Source of the DNA: JACVRW01 sp963739095
GTDB taxonomy: Bacteria > Actinomycetota > Thermoleophilia > Solirubrobacterales > Thermoleophilaceae
Direction of reading: 5' to 3'
DNA length: 64,000 nucleotides
Assembly: GCA_963739095.1 (NCBI GenBank)
Contig: CAVTZF010000005.1
Span: forward strand, 49,509 to 113,508
The notes below the pieces were generated by a model, which saw only the letters and a program-made list of their open reading frames with translations, was not told the origin of the DNA and made no database searches. The position numbers and the translations under genes were made by a program. Shown here in pieces: positions 40,695 to 49,865 of the stretch (its first letter is position 1; every line of letters begins with the position of its first letter).

Positions 40695-41894
40695 TCACTC
40701 CTTCACGTACGGGATGCCGATCGAGGCGGGCGGCCGCGAGCGCGCGACGACCCCCGCCACCACGATCAGCGTGAGGACGTAGGGAAGCGCCTGGAACAGC
40801 ACGGCGGTCGACTCGGAGAACTCCGGCAGGCGCTGGGCGAGCGCGCTCGAGAAGCCGAACAGGAGCGCGGCGACGAGTGCGCCGAAGGGCCGCCACGCGC
40901 CGAAGATGACGGCCGCCAGCGCGATGTACCCGCGCCCCGCCGTCATGTTCTCCACGAAGGAGCCGAGCAGCGCGATCGAGAGGTAGGCGCCGCCGAGAGC
41001 GGCCAGGAAGCCCGACGTGATCACCGCGAGGTAGCGCGTGCGGATGACCGACAAGCCGACGGTTTCGGCGGCGCGCGGCTTCTCGCCGACCGAGCGCAGC
41101 CGCAGGCCCTGGGGGGTCCGGAACAGGAACACGGACGTGAGCACCACGAGCAGCAGCGCGACCCACGTGAGCAGATTCGCGTTGCCAATCGCCTCGCCGA
41201 AGAAGCCCAGGTCCTCGATCCCGGGCAGCGACACGGTGGGCACGCGCGGCACGTCGCCGGGTGTCCCCTCTGCGCCGTAGTGGGCGACGAAGACGTAGCC
41301 CGTGATCCCGAGCGCGAGGAAGTTGAGGCCGAAGCCGCTCACCACCTGGTCCGCGCGAAAGCTGACCGATAGCACCGCATGTGCGAGTGCCAGCGCCCCT
41401 CCCGATGCCATGCCGATCAGGCAGCCGAGCACCCAGGAGCCGGTCAGGTCGGCGCCGAGGATGCCGAAGAACGCGCCCATCAGCATCATGCCCTCGAGGG
41501 CGATGTTGATGACGCCGCTGCGCTCGCACAGGAGCCCGCCGAGCGCGGCGAACACGAGCGGTGTCGCGAACCGGAGCATCGCCGCAAACAGCGCCGACCA
41601 GACGAACACGGAGTCGAGGCTCGACTCATTCGTCTGCGTGGCCGCGACAGCGCCGGCGCCCGCGAGCACGGCGACCACGATCGCGATCCAGCCGATCCGC
41701 TTGTCCCCCTCGCGCACCACGAACACGCCCGCGACGACGGCCGTCGCGGCCAGCACCAGCGACGGCACGGGCGTCCGCAGCAGGATCGGGGGCAGCGTGA
41801 TGAAGGCGGCGAGCACTCCCAGCACGAGTGCCCCCCAAGCAATCTCCCTCGCACCGACCCGGCTCGGCACGGCTGCTTCGGCGAGGGCGCTCAC
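40695..41894 (-). CDS. Nucleoside-type ABC transporter permease (second)
   Basis: 399 aa, BPD_transp_2 type with ten or so hydrophobic segments. LLCERSGVINIALEGMMLMG is the signature of nucleoside ABC permeases; VSGFGLNFLALGITGYVFVA and GEKPRAAETVGLSVIRTRYL (the cytoplasmic EAA-like loop) follow. Compared with typical partners it has about 80 extra N-terminal residues with three additional helices. GTGA overlap with the other permease. With that protein it forms the membrane channel fed by the BMP lipoprotein. Confidence 0.9.
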   Translation of the reverse strand: MSALAEAAVPSRVGAREIAWGALVLGVLAAFITLPPILLRTPVPSLVLAATAVVAGVFVVREGDKRIGWIAIVVAVLAGAGAVAATQTNESSLDSVFVWSALFAAMLRFATPLVFAALGGLLCERSGVINIALEGMMLMGAFFGILGADLTGSWVLGCLIGMASGGALALAHAVLSVSFRADQVVSGFGLNFLALGITGYVFVAHYGAEGTPGDVPRVPTVSLPGIEDLGFFGEAIGNANLLTWVALLLVVLTSVFLFRTPQGLRLRSVGEKPRAAETVGLSVIRTRYLAVITSGFLAALGGAYLSIALLGSFVENMTAGRGYIALAAVIFGAWRPFGALVAALLFGFSSALAQRLPEFSESTAVLFQALPYVLTLIVVAGVVARSRPPASIGIPYVKE

Positions 41895-43144
41895 GGGCCT
41901 GCCTCCGGAGGCGGCGCACCGTCCGAGCCGGCGGCCGCCGTCGCGGGCGCGGGACCGGATCTGCCGGTACCGCGGCCGATGAAGCCCCTGCCCCTTCGAA
42001 GCAGGCCGAGCACGAGCACGTCTGCGCTCACGATGACGATGACGAGGCCCTGGATGATGTAGGTGAGGTTGGCGGCGAGCTCGGGCTCGAAGACAGACGC
42101 ATCCAGGTTCCGCTGCGAGGTACCGCTCAGCAGGGCGCCGAAGAGAAGCGCGGCGGCGCCCGTCCCGAGCGCCGTGTTGCGCCCGAGCAGCGCGACCGCG
42201 ATCCCGATGAAGCCGACCTGGGTTATCTGGATGTCGTTGGTGGCGAGCCGGAATTGCCAGCCGAGCACGTCGAGCGAGCCGGCCAGGCCCGCGAAGGCGC
42301 CGCAGGCGGCCATGACGAGCACGTAGTTCTTGCCGACGCTCATGCCGCCGTAGCGAGCGGCCTCGGGATTGAGACCGACGGCGCGGACCTCGTAGCCGAT
42401 CGTCGAGCGGTTCAGCACGACCCAGAACACGAGCAGCGCAGCGATCGCAATGAAGAGCCCGATGTGCAGTCCCTGCAGCACCGGGTCGCCCCAGAACACC
42501 GGCAGCTTCGCGCCCTCCACGACGTCGTTCGAGACCGGCACGCTCCTCTCGGTGTCGCTCTGCAGCGGTCCGCCGAGCCCGAACAGGTAGAGGCCGATGT
42601 AGATCGCCGTGTAATTGAGCATGATCGTCGTGATCACCTCATGGGCGCCCACCGTCGCCTTCAGGAAGCCGGCGATGCCGGCCCAGAACGCGCCGGCCGC
42701 GATCGCGGCCACGATCGCCAGCAGGATGTGGAGGAACGCCGGCATGCTCGCGAACGAGGAGCCCACCCAGACGGCCGCGATCGAGCCCATGATGTACTGG
42801 CCGTTGCCGCCGATGTTGAAGAGGCCGGCGCGGAAGGCAAAGGCCACGGCGAGGCCGGTGAGGATGAGCGGCGTCGTGATGATCAGCGTCTGCTGCAGGT
42901 TGATCGCGGCGATGGCGCGGTCGTCGCCGGTCGTCCACGGGAACAGCCACTGGAGCCCGGTGCCCTTCCAGATCGCCTCGTAGGTGGCAATCGGGTCCTT
43001 GCCGGCGAGCAGCACGACGAAGCCGCCGATCACGAACGCCAGCAGCACCGTGATCAGCGGGACGATCACGCCGCCGCCCCGCACATACGCCGCCAGCCGC
43101 GCCGCCGGCGTTTGCGAGGTTGCGATGACCTCCTCGTCGCTCAC
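41891..43144 (-). CDS. Nucleoside-type ABC transporter permease (first)
   Basis: 417 aa. Hydrophobic segments begin after about 28 residues; AGLFNIGGNGQYIMGSIAAV is the family core motif, GFLKATVGAHEVITTIMLNY and VGLNPEAARYGGMSVGKNYV (cytoplasmic coupling loop) follow. A Gly- and Pro-rich C-terminal tail of about 30 residues is extra. The start overlaps the ATPase stop. Partner of the permease encoded next. Confidence 0.91.
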   Translation of the reverse strand: MSDEEVIATSQTPAARLAAYVRGGGVIVPLITVLLAFVIGGFVVLLAGKDPIATYEAIWKGTGLQWLFPWTTGDDRAIAAINLQQTLIITTPLILTGLAVAFAFRAGLFNIGGNGQYIMGSIAAVWVGSSFASMPAFLHILLAIVAAIAAGAFWAGIAGFLKATVGAHEVITTIMLNYTAIYIGLYLFGLGGPLQSDTERSVPVSNDVVEGAKLPVFWGDPVLQGLHIGLFIAIAALLVFWVVLNRSTIGYEVRAVGLNPEAARYGGMSVGKNYVLVMAACGAFAGLAGSLDVLGWQFRLATNDIQITQVGFIGIAVALLGRNTALGTGAAALLFGALLSGTSQRNLDASVFEPELAANLTYIIQGLVIVIVSADVLVLGLLRRGRGFIGRGTGRSGPAPATAAAGSDGAPPPEAGP

Positions 43145-44670
43145 GCGGCGCTCTTACCGGCTGCCCCGCCGGTCATCGCGATGCCGAGCTCCTCCTCGGA
43201 GACGTCGGGCGGGAACTCACCGACCATCTGGCCCTCGTAGATCACGAGGATGCGGTCCGCGAGCGACCGCACCTCCTCGAACTCGAGTGAGACGAGCAGA
43301 ACCCCGCGACCGCGGTCGCGCTCCGAGACGAGCCGCTGGTGCACGAACTCGATCGCCCCGACGTCGAGCCCGCGCGTGGGCTGGTGGGCGATCAGGAACT
43401 CGGGATTGGAGGCGATCTCACGCGCGATGCATACCTTCTGCTGGTTGCCGCCTGACAGCGACGAGGCCGGCAGCTCCGCGTCGCGGTTGCGCACGTCGTA
43501 CTCCTCGAGCAGCTCGTTGGCGCGCCTGCGCATGTTGCGGATGGACAGGAAGCCGTGGTTGGAGAACGGCTGCGAGCGGTACTCCCGCAGGGCGAGGTTC
43601 TCGGCCAGTGTGAAGTCGAGCACGAGCCCGCGCAGCTGGCGGTCCTCGGGGATGTGGGCCGCGCCGGCATCGCAGGTCACGCGCACGCCGCGACCGGTCA
43701 CGTCCGTGCCCGCGACGCGGATGTGGCCCGACCCGGGAACGCGCAGCCCGGCGATCGCCTCGACCAGCTCCTGCTGACCGTTGCCGTCGACGCCGGCGAG
43801 CGCCACGATCTCACCGCCGCGCACCTCCATCGAGAACCCGCGCACCGCCTCGAGCTCGCGGTCGTCCAGCACGCGCAGGTCCTCGACCTCGAGCACCGGG
43901 TCCGAGGGCTTGGCCGATGGCTTTTCGACCTGCAGGAGCACGTCGCGGCCGACCATCAGGCGCGCGAGGCTCTGCTCGGTGGCGCCCTCGGTCGAGACGG
44001 TGTCGATCTTCTTGCCGCGCCGCAGGACCGTCACGCGATCGGCGATCTCGAGCACCTCGTTGAGCTTGTGACTGATGAAGACGATCGCAACGCCGTCCTC
44101 CTGGAGCGCCTTCAGCACCTTGAACAGGTCGGCCGCCTCCTGGGCGGTGAGCACGGCGGTCGGCTCGTCCAGCACGAGGATGCGAGCGCCCCGGTAGAGC
44201 GTCTTGAGGATCTCGACGCGCTGCTGAGTGCCGACCGTCACGTCCTCGATCACGGAGTCCGGATCGACCGCGAGGCCGTAGCGCTCGGACAGCTCCTTCA
44301 CCCGCTTGCGCGCCTCGCGCACGTCCAGCATGCCGCCGCCGCTGCGCGGCTCGGCGCCGAGCACGATGTTCTCGGCGACCGTCATCACCGGCACGAGCAT
44401 GAAGTGCTGGTGCACCATGCCGATGCCCAGCTCGATCGCCTTCGAAGGCGAGTCGATGTCGACCTTCTCGCCGTCGACGTAGATCTCGCCCTCGGTCGGG
44501 CTGTAGAGCCCGTAGAGGATCGACATCAGCGTCGACTTGCCCGCCCCGTTCTCGCCGAGCAGGGCGTGCACCTCGCCGCGGCGAAGATCGAAGTCGACCC
44601 GGTCGTTCGCGACGACCGGGCCGAACCTCTTAGTGATTCCGCGTAGCTCGAGAGCGTTCTCGGTGCTCAA
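43141..44670 (-). CDS. Nucleoside-type ABC transporter ATP-binding protein (two ABC domains)
   Basis: 509 aa. Domain 1 has Walker A ALLGENGAGKSTLMSILYGL, Q loop GMVHQHFMLVPVMTVAEN, a degenerate signature TVGTQQRVEILKTLYRGA and Walker B ILVLDEPTAVLT. Domain 2 has an altered Walker A (ALAGVDGNGQQELVEAIAGL, no GKS), a good signature SSLSGGNQQKVCIAREIAS and AHQPTRGLDVGAIEFVHQ in place of Walker B DEP. This asymmetry is usual in the sugar/nucleoside class. It energises import with the two permeases. Confidence 0.94.
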   Translation of the reverse strand: MSTENALELRGITKRFGPVVANDRVDFDLRRGEVHALLGENGAGKSTLMSILYGLYSPTEGEIYVDGEKVDIDSPSKAIELGIGMVHQHFMLVPVMTVAENIVLGAEPRSGGGMLDVREARKRVKELSERYGLAVDPDSVIEDVTVGTQQRVEILKTLYRGARILVLDEPTAVLTAQEAADLFKVLKALQEDGVAIVFISHKLNEVLEIADRVTVLRRGKKIDTVSTEGATEQSLARLMVGRDVLLQVEKPSAKPSDPVLEVEDLRVLDDRELEAVRGFSMEVRGGEIVALAGVDGNGQQELVEAIAGLRVPGSGHIRVAGTDVTGRGVRVTCDAGAAHIPEDRQLRGLVLDFTLAENLALREYRSQPFSNHGFLSIRNMRRRANELLEEYDVRNRDAELPASSLSGGNQQKVCIAREIASNPEFLIAHQPTRGLDVGAIEFVHQRLVSERDRGRGVLLVSLEFEEVRSLADRILVIYEGQMVGEFPPDVSEEELGIAMTGGAAGKSAA

Positions 44671-44688
44671 CGCGGCGGAACTTATCTC

Positions 44689-45735
44689 TTACTTGACCGT
44701 GTCGGGGATGTCCGTGATCTCGCCCGACGCGATCTGATCCTGGATCTCCTTGACCTGATCGGCGTACTTCTGACCCGCGGCGCTGATCTTGCCGAGCCCG
44801 ACGCCGCCGTTCTCGACGCTCGCGATCACGTCGGTGCCGCCCTTGAACTGGCCCTCCTGGGCGCGCTTGATGGCGTCGTAGACGGCCACGTCCACCTTCT
44901 TCAGAGCGCTGGTCAGGATGTGGTCGCCGAGGTACCCCTGGTCGGCGTCGACGCCGATGCCCTGGACACCCTTCTCCTTGGCCGCGTCGAGCGCGCCGAG
45001 GCCGCAGCCGCCGGCCACCTGGAACACGACCTTCGAGCCCTTCGCGATCTGGTCGAGCGCGATCTCCTTGCACTTCGCCTGATCGACGAAGTCCTGGGAG
45101 TAGCCGTTGAGCGTCTGAATCCCGGGGTTGGCCTTCTTGGCGCCGGCCTGGAAGCCCGCGATGTAGTGGTCCACGGGCGGGATCTTCTGGCCGCCGACGG
45201 TCGACACGACCTTGGCGTCGTTGTCCTTCGCCCACAGGCCGGCCAGGTATCCGGCGAGGTAACCCGCCTCCTGCTCCTTGAAGAGCAGGCCCTGGACGTT
45301 CTTCGGCTTGTCCTTCAACAAGGTCGCCGAGAAGTCGACGATCGCGAAGTTGGAGGTGGGCACCTTGGTTGCGACGGTGTTCGTCGCGTCCGCCATCAGG
45401 AACCCAACCGGAACGATCAGGTCGAACTGCTGCTGGGCGAGCGTCGTGAGGTTCGGGATGTAGTCACCCTGCTGCTTCGAGATGAGCACGCGCTCCTCGA
45501 CGCCGAGATCTTTCGCTGCGCGCTTGATGCCTGCATTGGCGAGCGCGTTGAAGGAGCGATCGTTGAGGCCGCCGATGTCGGTTACGACACCCGCCTTGAT
45601 CGACTCCTGGGTTTCGGCGGCCGTGTCGCTGCCACCGCCGCTGCCACCGTCGTCGTCGTCGTCGCCACACGCCGCGATACTGAGCATGAGCGCCGCTACG
45701 AGCGCCAGCAGGATCGCGCGAAGCTTCCTATCCAC
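44689..45735 (-). CDS. bmpA: BMP-family nucleoside-binding lipoprotein
   Basis: 348 aa. The signal peptide LLALVAALMLSIAAC ends at a lipobox Cys (residue 24), followed by an Asp/Gly/Ser-rich linker and a periplasmic-binding fold with IKAGVVTDIGGLNDRSFNAL, FDLIVPVGFLMADATN and VGVDADQGYLGDHILTSALK (written with the conserved DQ). BMP (PnrA/BmpA) proteins bind purine or pyrimidine nucleosides. GTG 45735 has GGAGGG as ribosome site; a longer frame would add 18 residues without family likeness. It feeds the ABC system encoded downstream. Confidence 0.93.
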   Translation of the reverse strand: MDRKLRAILLALVAALMLSIAACGDDDDDGGSGGGSDTAAETQESIKAGVVTDIGGLNDRSFNALANAGIKRAAKDLGVEERVLISKQQGDYIPNLTTLAQQQFDLIVPVGFLMADATNTVATKVPTSNFAIVDFSATLLKDKPKNVQGLLFKEQEAGYLAGYLAGLWAKDNDAKVVSTVGGQKIPPVDHYIAGFQAGAKKANPGIQTLNGYSQDFVDQAKCKEIALDQIAKGSKVVFQVAGGCGLGALDAAKEKGVQGIGVDADQGYLGDHILTSALKKVDVAVYDAIKRAQEGQFKGGTDVIASVENGGVGLGKISAAGQKYADQVKEIQDQIASGEITDIPDTVK

Positions 45736-45799
45736 GCTGAACTTCCCTCCATGAGTCTGGACCGGGCCTGATGCCCGTGACCGGGCCACCCTATACCCC

Positions 45800-46765
45800 T
45801 CACCGTAGGGCCATTATTAGGTTCTCTTTGAGCTTTTCTTCGCAGAATGCGGCTTCCAGAGCCGTCTCTGTGAGCTCGAGCAGGTCCTCGTCGCCAAAGT
45901 CCAGCCGCTCCGAGCACACGGCGTACTCGCCGCCGATCGATGCTCCGAACCAGGGCGGATCGTCCGACCCGAGCGTGACGGGGACCCCGGCGGCGCGCAG
46001 GGCACGCAGCGGGTGCTCCTCGTAGCTCGGGTAGATCCCGAGCACGACGTTGCTGGTCGGGCAGCACTCGAGCACCACGCCGCGCTCCGCCAGCTCCTCG
46101 ACGAGCGCCGGATCCTCGATCGAGCGAACGCCGTGGCCGATCCTCGTGACCGGCAACGTCAGCGCCGCGCGCACGCTGTCCGGCCCTCCCCACTCGCCCG
46201 CGTGGACGCTGCAGCCGAGCCCGGCCTCCGCTGCGATCCGGTAGGGCTCCGCGAAGTCGCCCGCGGGATAGCCGGCCTCGTCGCCGGCGAGCTGGAAACC
46301 GACCACGTACGGATGCGGGCGCGATGCCGCGTAGCCGGCCACGCGCGTCGCCTGCTCGACGCCGTAGTTGCGGATGGCGGTGACGAGCATGCGCGCCTCG
46401 ATGCCGTGCGCCGCGCGCGCGTCGTCGATGCCGCGGCCGACGCCGTCGAGGTGCTCCTCGTCGCTCAGGCCCACCTGCGCCGCGTGGTCCGGCGAGACGA
46501 TCAGCTCTACGTAGACCGCGCCCTCGGCCGCGCAGCGCGCGAGGTACTCGAACGTCACGTCGCGGTAGTCGCCGCCGCTCTTGATCACGCCCGCGGCGAG
46601 ATCGTAGGCGCGCAGGAAATCGAGGAAGTCGGTGTACGCGTAGGTCTCGTCGTCGGCGAACAGGCCCTCCGGCACCGCCAGGCCGTTGCGCTCGGCGAGC
46701 CTGCGGACGAGCGCCGGCGTCGCCGTGCCCTCCAGATGGACATGCAGCTCGGCCTTGGGGACCAT
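45800..46765 (-). CDS. add: Adenosine deaminase
   Basis: 321 aa amidohydrolase that turns (deoxy)adenosine to (deoxy)inosine. Metal and catalytic motifs: KAELHVHLEGTATPALVRRL (His-x-His), CSVHAGEWGGPDSVRAALTL (His and the proton-shuttle Glu), TRIGHGVRSIEDPALVEELA and VTLGSDDPPWFG. The ATG shares bases with the deoA stop (TGATG). A short loop (residues 170-180) carries SRPHPYVVGFQLAGDEAG as in bacterial adenosine deaminases; an adenine-specific variant seems less likely. Product feeds the phosphorylase PunA. Confidence 0.94.
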   Translation of the reverse strand: MVPKAELHVHLEGTATPALVRRLAERNGLAVPEGLFADDETYAYTDFLDFLRAYDLAAGVIKSGGDYRDVTFEYLARCAAEGAVYVELIVSPDHAAQVGLSDEEHLDGVGRGIDDARAAHGIEARMLVTAIRNYGVEQATRVAGYAASRPHPYVVGFQLAGDEAGYPAGDFAEPYRIAAEAGLGCSVHAGEWGGPDSVRAALTLPVTRIGHGVRSIEDPALVEELAERGVVLECCPTSNVVLGIYPSYEEHPLRALRAAGVPVTLGSDDPPWFGASIGGEYAVCSERLDFGDEDLLELTETALEAAFCEEKLKENLIMALR

Positions 46766-48081
46766 CAGCGCAGCAGCTCGAGGACCGGGTGCGGCGGCGG
46801 GCCGGCGTCGCCGAGCGCGTAGGCGGCCCGCAGAGAGGCCGCTGCCTGCCGCGCGGCCTCCTCGCCGGCCGCGTGCACGAGCGCCAGGGGCCGCCCGCCG
46901 GGCGCCACCTCCTCACCGGGGGCGGCCACCTCGGTCAGCCCTACGGCGTGGTCGACCGGGTCGGTCTCGCGCGTCCGGCCTCCCCCGAGCGCCACCACGG
47001 CGAGCCCGACCGCCCGCACGTCGACGCGCGCGACCGTGCCCGGCTCGTCCGGCTCCGCGGCGATCGTTACGGGCGCCTCCGCGAGGTGGGTGCCGGGCGA
47101 CTCGAGCAGGTCGGCCGGCCCGCCGAGCTCACGCACCATCGCCGCGAAGTGCTCGGCCGCCGCGCCGCTCGCGAGCGCACGCTCGGCGGCCGCACGCGCC
47201 TCGTCCTCGTCGGACTCGACCCCGCCGAGCCGCAGCAGCTCGGCGCTGAGCGCGAGCGTCACGTCGAGCAGGCGCTCGTCGCGCGCGGCGCCCGTCAGGT
47301 GGTCGAGCGACTCGCGCACCTCGACCGCGTTACCCGCTGTGCGCCCGAGCACGCGGTCCATGTCCGTGAGCAGCGCCGAGGTGGGCAGGCCGTTGCCACT
47401 CGCCACCTCGACGATCGAGCGCGCCAGCTCGGCAGCCGCCTCCCGCCCGGGCAGGAAGGCGCCGGAGCCGACCTTCACGTCCATGACGAGGGCGCCCAGG
47501 CCCGCCGCCAGCTTCTTCGACAGAATCGAGGCGACGATCAGCGGGATCGACTCGACCGTCCCAGTGGCGTCGCGGATCGCGTACAGGCGCCGGTCGGCGG
47601 GAGCGAGCGCGGCGGTCTGGCCGACGATGGCACAGCCGGCCCGCGCGACCGCGCGCCGGAACGACTGCGGGTCCGGAGCCGTGTCGTAGCCGGGGATCGA
47701 CTCGAGCTTGTCGAGCGTGCCGCCCGTGTGGCCGAGCCCGCGGCCCGAGATCATCGGCACCGCGCCTCCACAGGCCGCGACGATCGGCGCGAGCAGCAGG
47801 CTCACCTTGTCACCGACGCCGCCGGTCGAGTGCTTGTCGAGCGCTGGGCCGGGCAGCCCGGCGTCCGACCAGTCGAGCACCTCGCCGGAGCGGGTCATCG
47901 CGCCCGTGAGCGCCACGCGCTCGGCTGCGTTCATACCGCGCAGCACGATCGCCATCGCGAGCGCGCCGACCTGCGCATCACTCACGGAGCCGTCCGCGAT
48001 GCCCTCGACGAGGAAGCCGATCTCGTCCTCGCCGAGCTCGCCGCCGTCGCGCTTGGTGCGGATCAGCTCCGGGACGAGCAC
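46765..48081 (-). CDS. deoA: Pyrimidine-nucleoside (thymidine) phosphorylase
   Basis: 438 aa; splits thymidine, deoxyuridine and perhaps uridine with phosphate. Motifs ALDKHSTGGVGDKVSLLLAP and PMISGRGLGHTGGTLDKLES (the family pattern) are perfect, and ILSKKLAAGLGALVMDVKVG with GSGAFL forms the phosphate region. The C-terminal domain (from about 345) is the usual lid. Start GTG 48081, 5 bases from the punA stop. Whether it accepts uridine cannot be told by eye. Confidence 0.95.
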   Translation of the reverse strand: MLVPELIRTKRDGGELGEDEIGFLVEGIADGSVSDAQVGALAMAIVLRGMNAAERVALTGAMTRSGEVLDWSDAGLPGPALDKHSTGGVGDKVSLLLAPIVAACGGAVPMISGRGLGHTGGTLDKLESIPGYDTAPDPQSFRRAVARAGCAIVGQTAALAPADRRLYAIRDATGTVESIPLIVASILSKKLAAGLGALVMDVKVGSGAFLPGREAAAELARSIVEVASGNGLPTSALLTDMDRVLGRTAGNAVEVRESLDHLTGAARDERLLDVTLALSAELLRLGGVESDEDEARAAAERALASGAAAEHFAAMVRELGGPADLLESPGTHLAEAPVTIAAEPDEPGTVARVDVRAVGLAVVALGGGRTRETDPVDHAVGLTEVAAPGEEVAPGGRPLALVHAAGEEAARQAAASLRAAYALGDAGPPPHPVLELLR

Positions 48082-48086
48082 GGCGC

Positions 48087-48899
48087 TCAGGCTCGCAGCC
48101 GCTCGACGAAGCGGACCAGCAGCGGCGCCAGGTTCTGGGCCGCCCGCGCCGCGTCGCGCAGCGTCTGGTCGTGGCTGAGCGCCTCGTCGGACATCCCCTC
48201 GGCCAGGTTCGTGATCGCCGACAGCGCGGCGACGCGCAGCCCGCAGTGGCGGGCGAGGATCGTCTCGTGGACCGTCGACATCCCGACGGCGTCGGCGCCG
48301 AGCGTGCGGTAGGCGTGGATCTCGGCGGGCGTCTCGAAGCTGGGTCCCTGCACGGCGAGGTAGACGCCCTCGGCGAGAGCGATGCCGAGCTCGTGCGCGG
48401 CCGCCTGCAGCTCTCGACGCAGCGCCGGGTCGTACGCGTCGCGCAGGCTCGGGAAGCGCGGCCCGAGCTCCTCGTCGTTGGGGCCGGCGAGCACGTTCGT
48501 CCCGCTCATGTTGATGTGGTCGGTGATCAGCATCAGCTGGCCGGCGCCGACCTCGGGGCGCAGCGAGCCGGCCGCGTTCGTGAGCACGAGGATCTCGGCG
48601 CCGGCGGCCTTGAGTGCGCGCACGGGCGTGCGCACCTCCTCGAGGTCGCCGCCCTCGTAGACGTGCGCACGGCCCTGGAGCAGCGCCACGGAGATGCCGC
48701 CGATCTCGCCGAGCACGACGTTGCCGCCGTGGCCCTCCACGGTCGGCCGCGGGAAGCCGGGCAGCTCCTCGTACGGGACCTCGATCGGTTCGCGAACCGC
48801 CTCGGCGACCATCCCGAGTCCGGAGCCGAGTACTACCCCGACCCGCGGCGGGGCGGCTGCGCGGCTCGCCAGCACAGCGCCCGCGTCACGCCAGCTCAC
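48087..48899 (-). CDS. punA: Purine nucleoside phosphorylase (trimeric type)
   Basis: 270 aa. Cleaves inosine and guanosine with phosphate to base and ribose 1-phosphate. RVGVVLGSGLGMVAEAVREP (phosphate loop), LQGRAHVYEGGDLEEV, LTNAAGSLRPEVGAGQLMLI and GPSFETPAEIHAYRTLGADA with VGMSTVHETILARHCG are the marks of the trimeric family. GTG 48899 overlaps the stop of the CYTH-deaminase gene; a longer frame would be unrelated sequence. Feeds hpt and guanine deaminase. Confidence 0.95.
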   Translation of the reverse strand: MSWRDAGAVLASRAAAPPRVGVVLGSGLGMVAEAVREPIEVPYEELPGFPRPTVEGHGGNVVLGEIGGISVALLQGRAHVYEGGDLEEVRTPVRALKAAGAEILVLTNAAGSLRPEVGAGQLMLITDHINMSGTNVLAGPNDEELGPRFPSLRDAYDPALRRELQAAAHELGIALAEGVYLAVQGPSFETPAEIHAYRTLGADAVGMSTVHETILARHCGLRVAALSAITNLAEGMSDEALSHDQTLRDAARAAQNLAPLLVRFVERLRA

Positions 48900-49801
48900 G
48901 TGGGCTCCAGATCGAAGGCGAGCGGCAGCAGCTCGCCGAGCGTGGTCGTCACGAGCGGGCCGCCGGGACGCCCGAGGTGGACCGGCGTCTCGGGGCCGCC
49001 GAACTCGGACAGGCGCTGGCGGCAGCCTCCGCAGGGCGGGCAGATGTCCATCCGCTCCGCGGTCACGGCGACCGCGGCGATGCGCGTCTCGCCCGAGGTG
49101 ATGAGCGCCCCGATCGCCGAGGTCTCCGCGCACTGGCCCTGCGGGTAGGAGGCGTTCTCGACATTGGCGCCCGTGAAGATCCCGCCGGCGGCGCCGCGCA
49201 GGGCCACGCCCACCTTGAAGTTCGAGTAGGGGGCGTAGGCGTTCTCCATCGCCTCGGCGGCGCGGCCGAGGAGCAGCTCGGGCGAGTCGAGCAGGAGGTC
49301 GGAGTAGCTCTCGCCGACCACCGCGTCGTCGCCGATCTCGAGCTGCTCGAGGAGCTCGGCGACCTGCGCCTGCTCCGCCGCCAGGTCCGACTCGGGTCCC
49401 GCCACCGCCTCGAGCTCGATGAAGCTCCCGACCCCGTCCACCTCGTCGAGGTGGATGCGCACGTTGTCCCGGAGCAGCAGCCGGCGCCGCTTCGTCACCA
49501 CGACGAGCGTCCCGAGCGCGGCGTCGAGCGCCTCGCGCAGCTCCGCCGCCGCGGCAACCCGGACGCGCCGGTAGCTGCTCGCTCGGGCGCCGGCGTCATC
49601 CGCCCGCCGGTACTCGATCAGCTCGTCCTCCCCCGGCTCCTGCTCGCGCAGCTTGAGCCGCCCGCGGACCCTCTCGAAGTAGGTGTCGCGCTGCTGGAGC
49701 TCGCCCTCGTCGGCGGCGCCGAGGCCAAGTGCCAGCTCGAGCGTGCGGGCGGGATCACGGTCGCGCGCCTTGATCTCGATGTTGCGGCTGGGTGCGGGCA
49801 A
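48896..49801 (-). CDS. CYTH domain fused to cytidine deaminase
   Basis: 301 aa in one unbroken frame. Residues 1-172 are a CYTH (CyaB/ThTPase-like) triphosphate-tunnel domain: RNIEIKARD opening strand, QRDTYFERVRGRLKLREQEP, VTKRRRLLLRDNVRIHLDEV, SFIELEAV and the end GESYSDLLLD. Residues 174-301 are a complete cytidine deaminase: NAYAPYSNFKVGVAL, NVENASYPQGQCAETSAI and DICPPCGGCRQRLSEF, with zinc ligands Cys224, Cys257, Cys260 and proton shuttle Glu226. The deaminase turns cytidine into uridine; CYTH role is unknown, perhaps a nucleoside triphosphate or polyphosphate site. Start TTG 49801 follows TATGGT by 9 bases; ATG 49855 is the alternative. It heads the salvage operon. Confidence 0.88.
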   Translation of the reverse strand: MPAPSRNIEIKARDRDPARTLELALGLGAADEGELQQRDTYFERVRGRLKLREQEPGEDELIEYRRADDAGARASSYRRVRVAAAAELREALDAALGTLVVVTKRRRLLLRDNVRIHLDEVDGVGSFIELEAVAGPESDLAAEQAQVAELLEQLEIGDDAVVGESYSDLLLDSPELLLGRAAEAMENAYAPYSNFKVGVALRGAAGGIFTGANVENASYPQGQCAETSAIGALITSGETRIAAVAVTAERMDICPPCGGCRQRLSEFGGPETPVHLGRPGGPLVTTTLGELLPLAFDLEPT

Positions 49802-49865
49802 GACGTGGCGACCATATCGGTCCGCGCGCACGCGACAGACGCGTGCTTGCGGCATGCTTCGCCTC

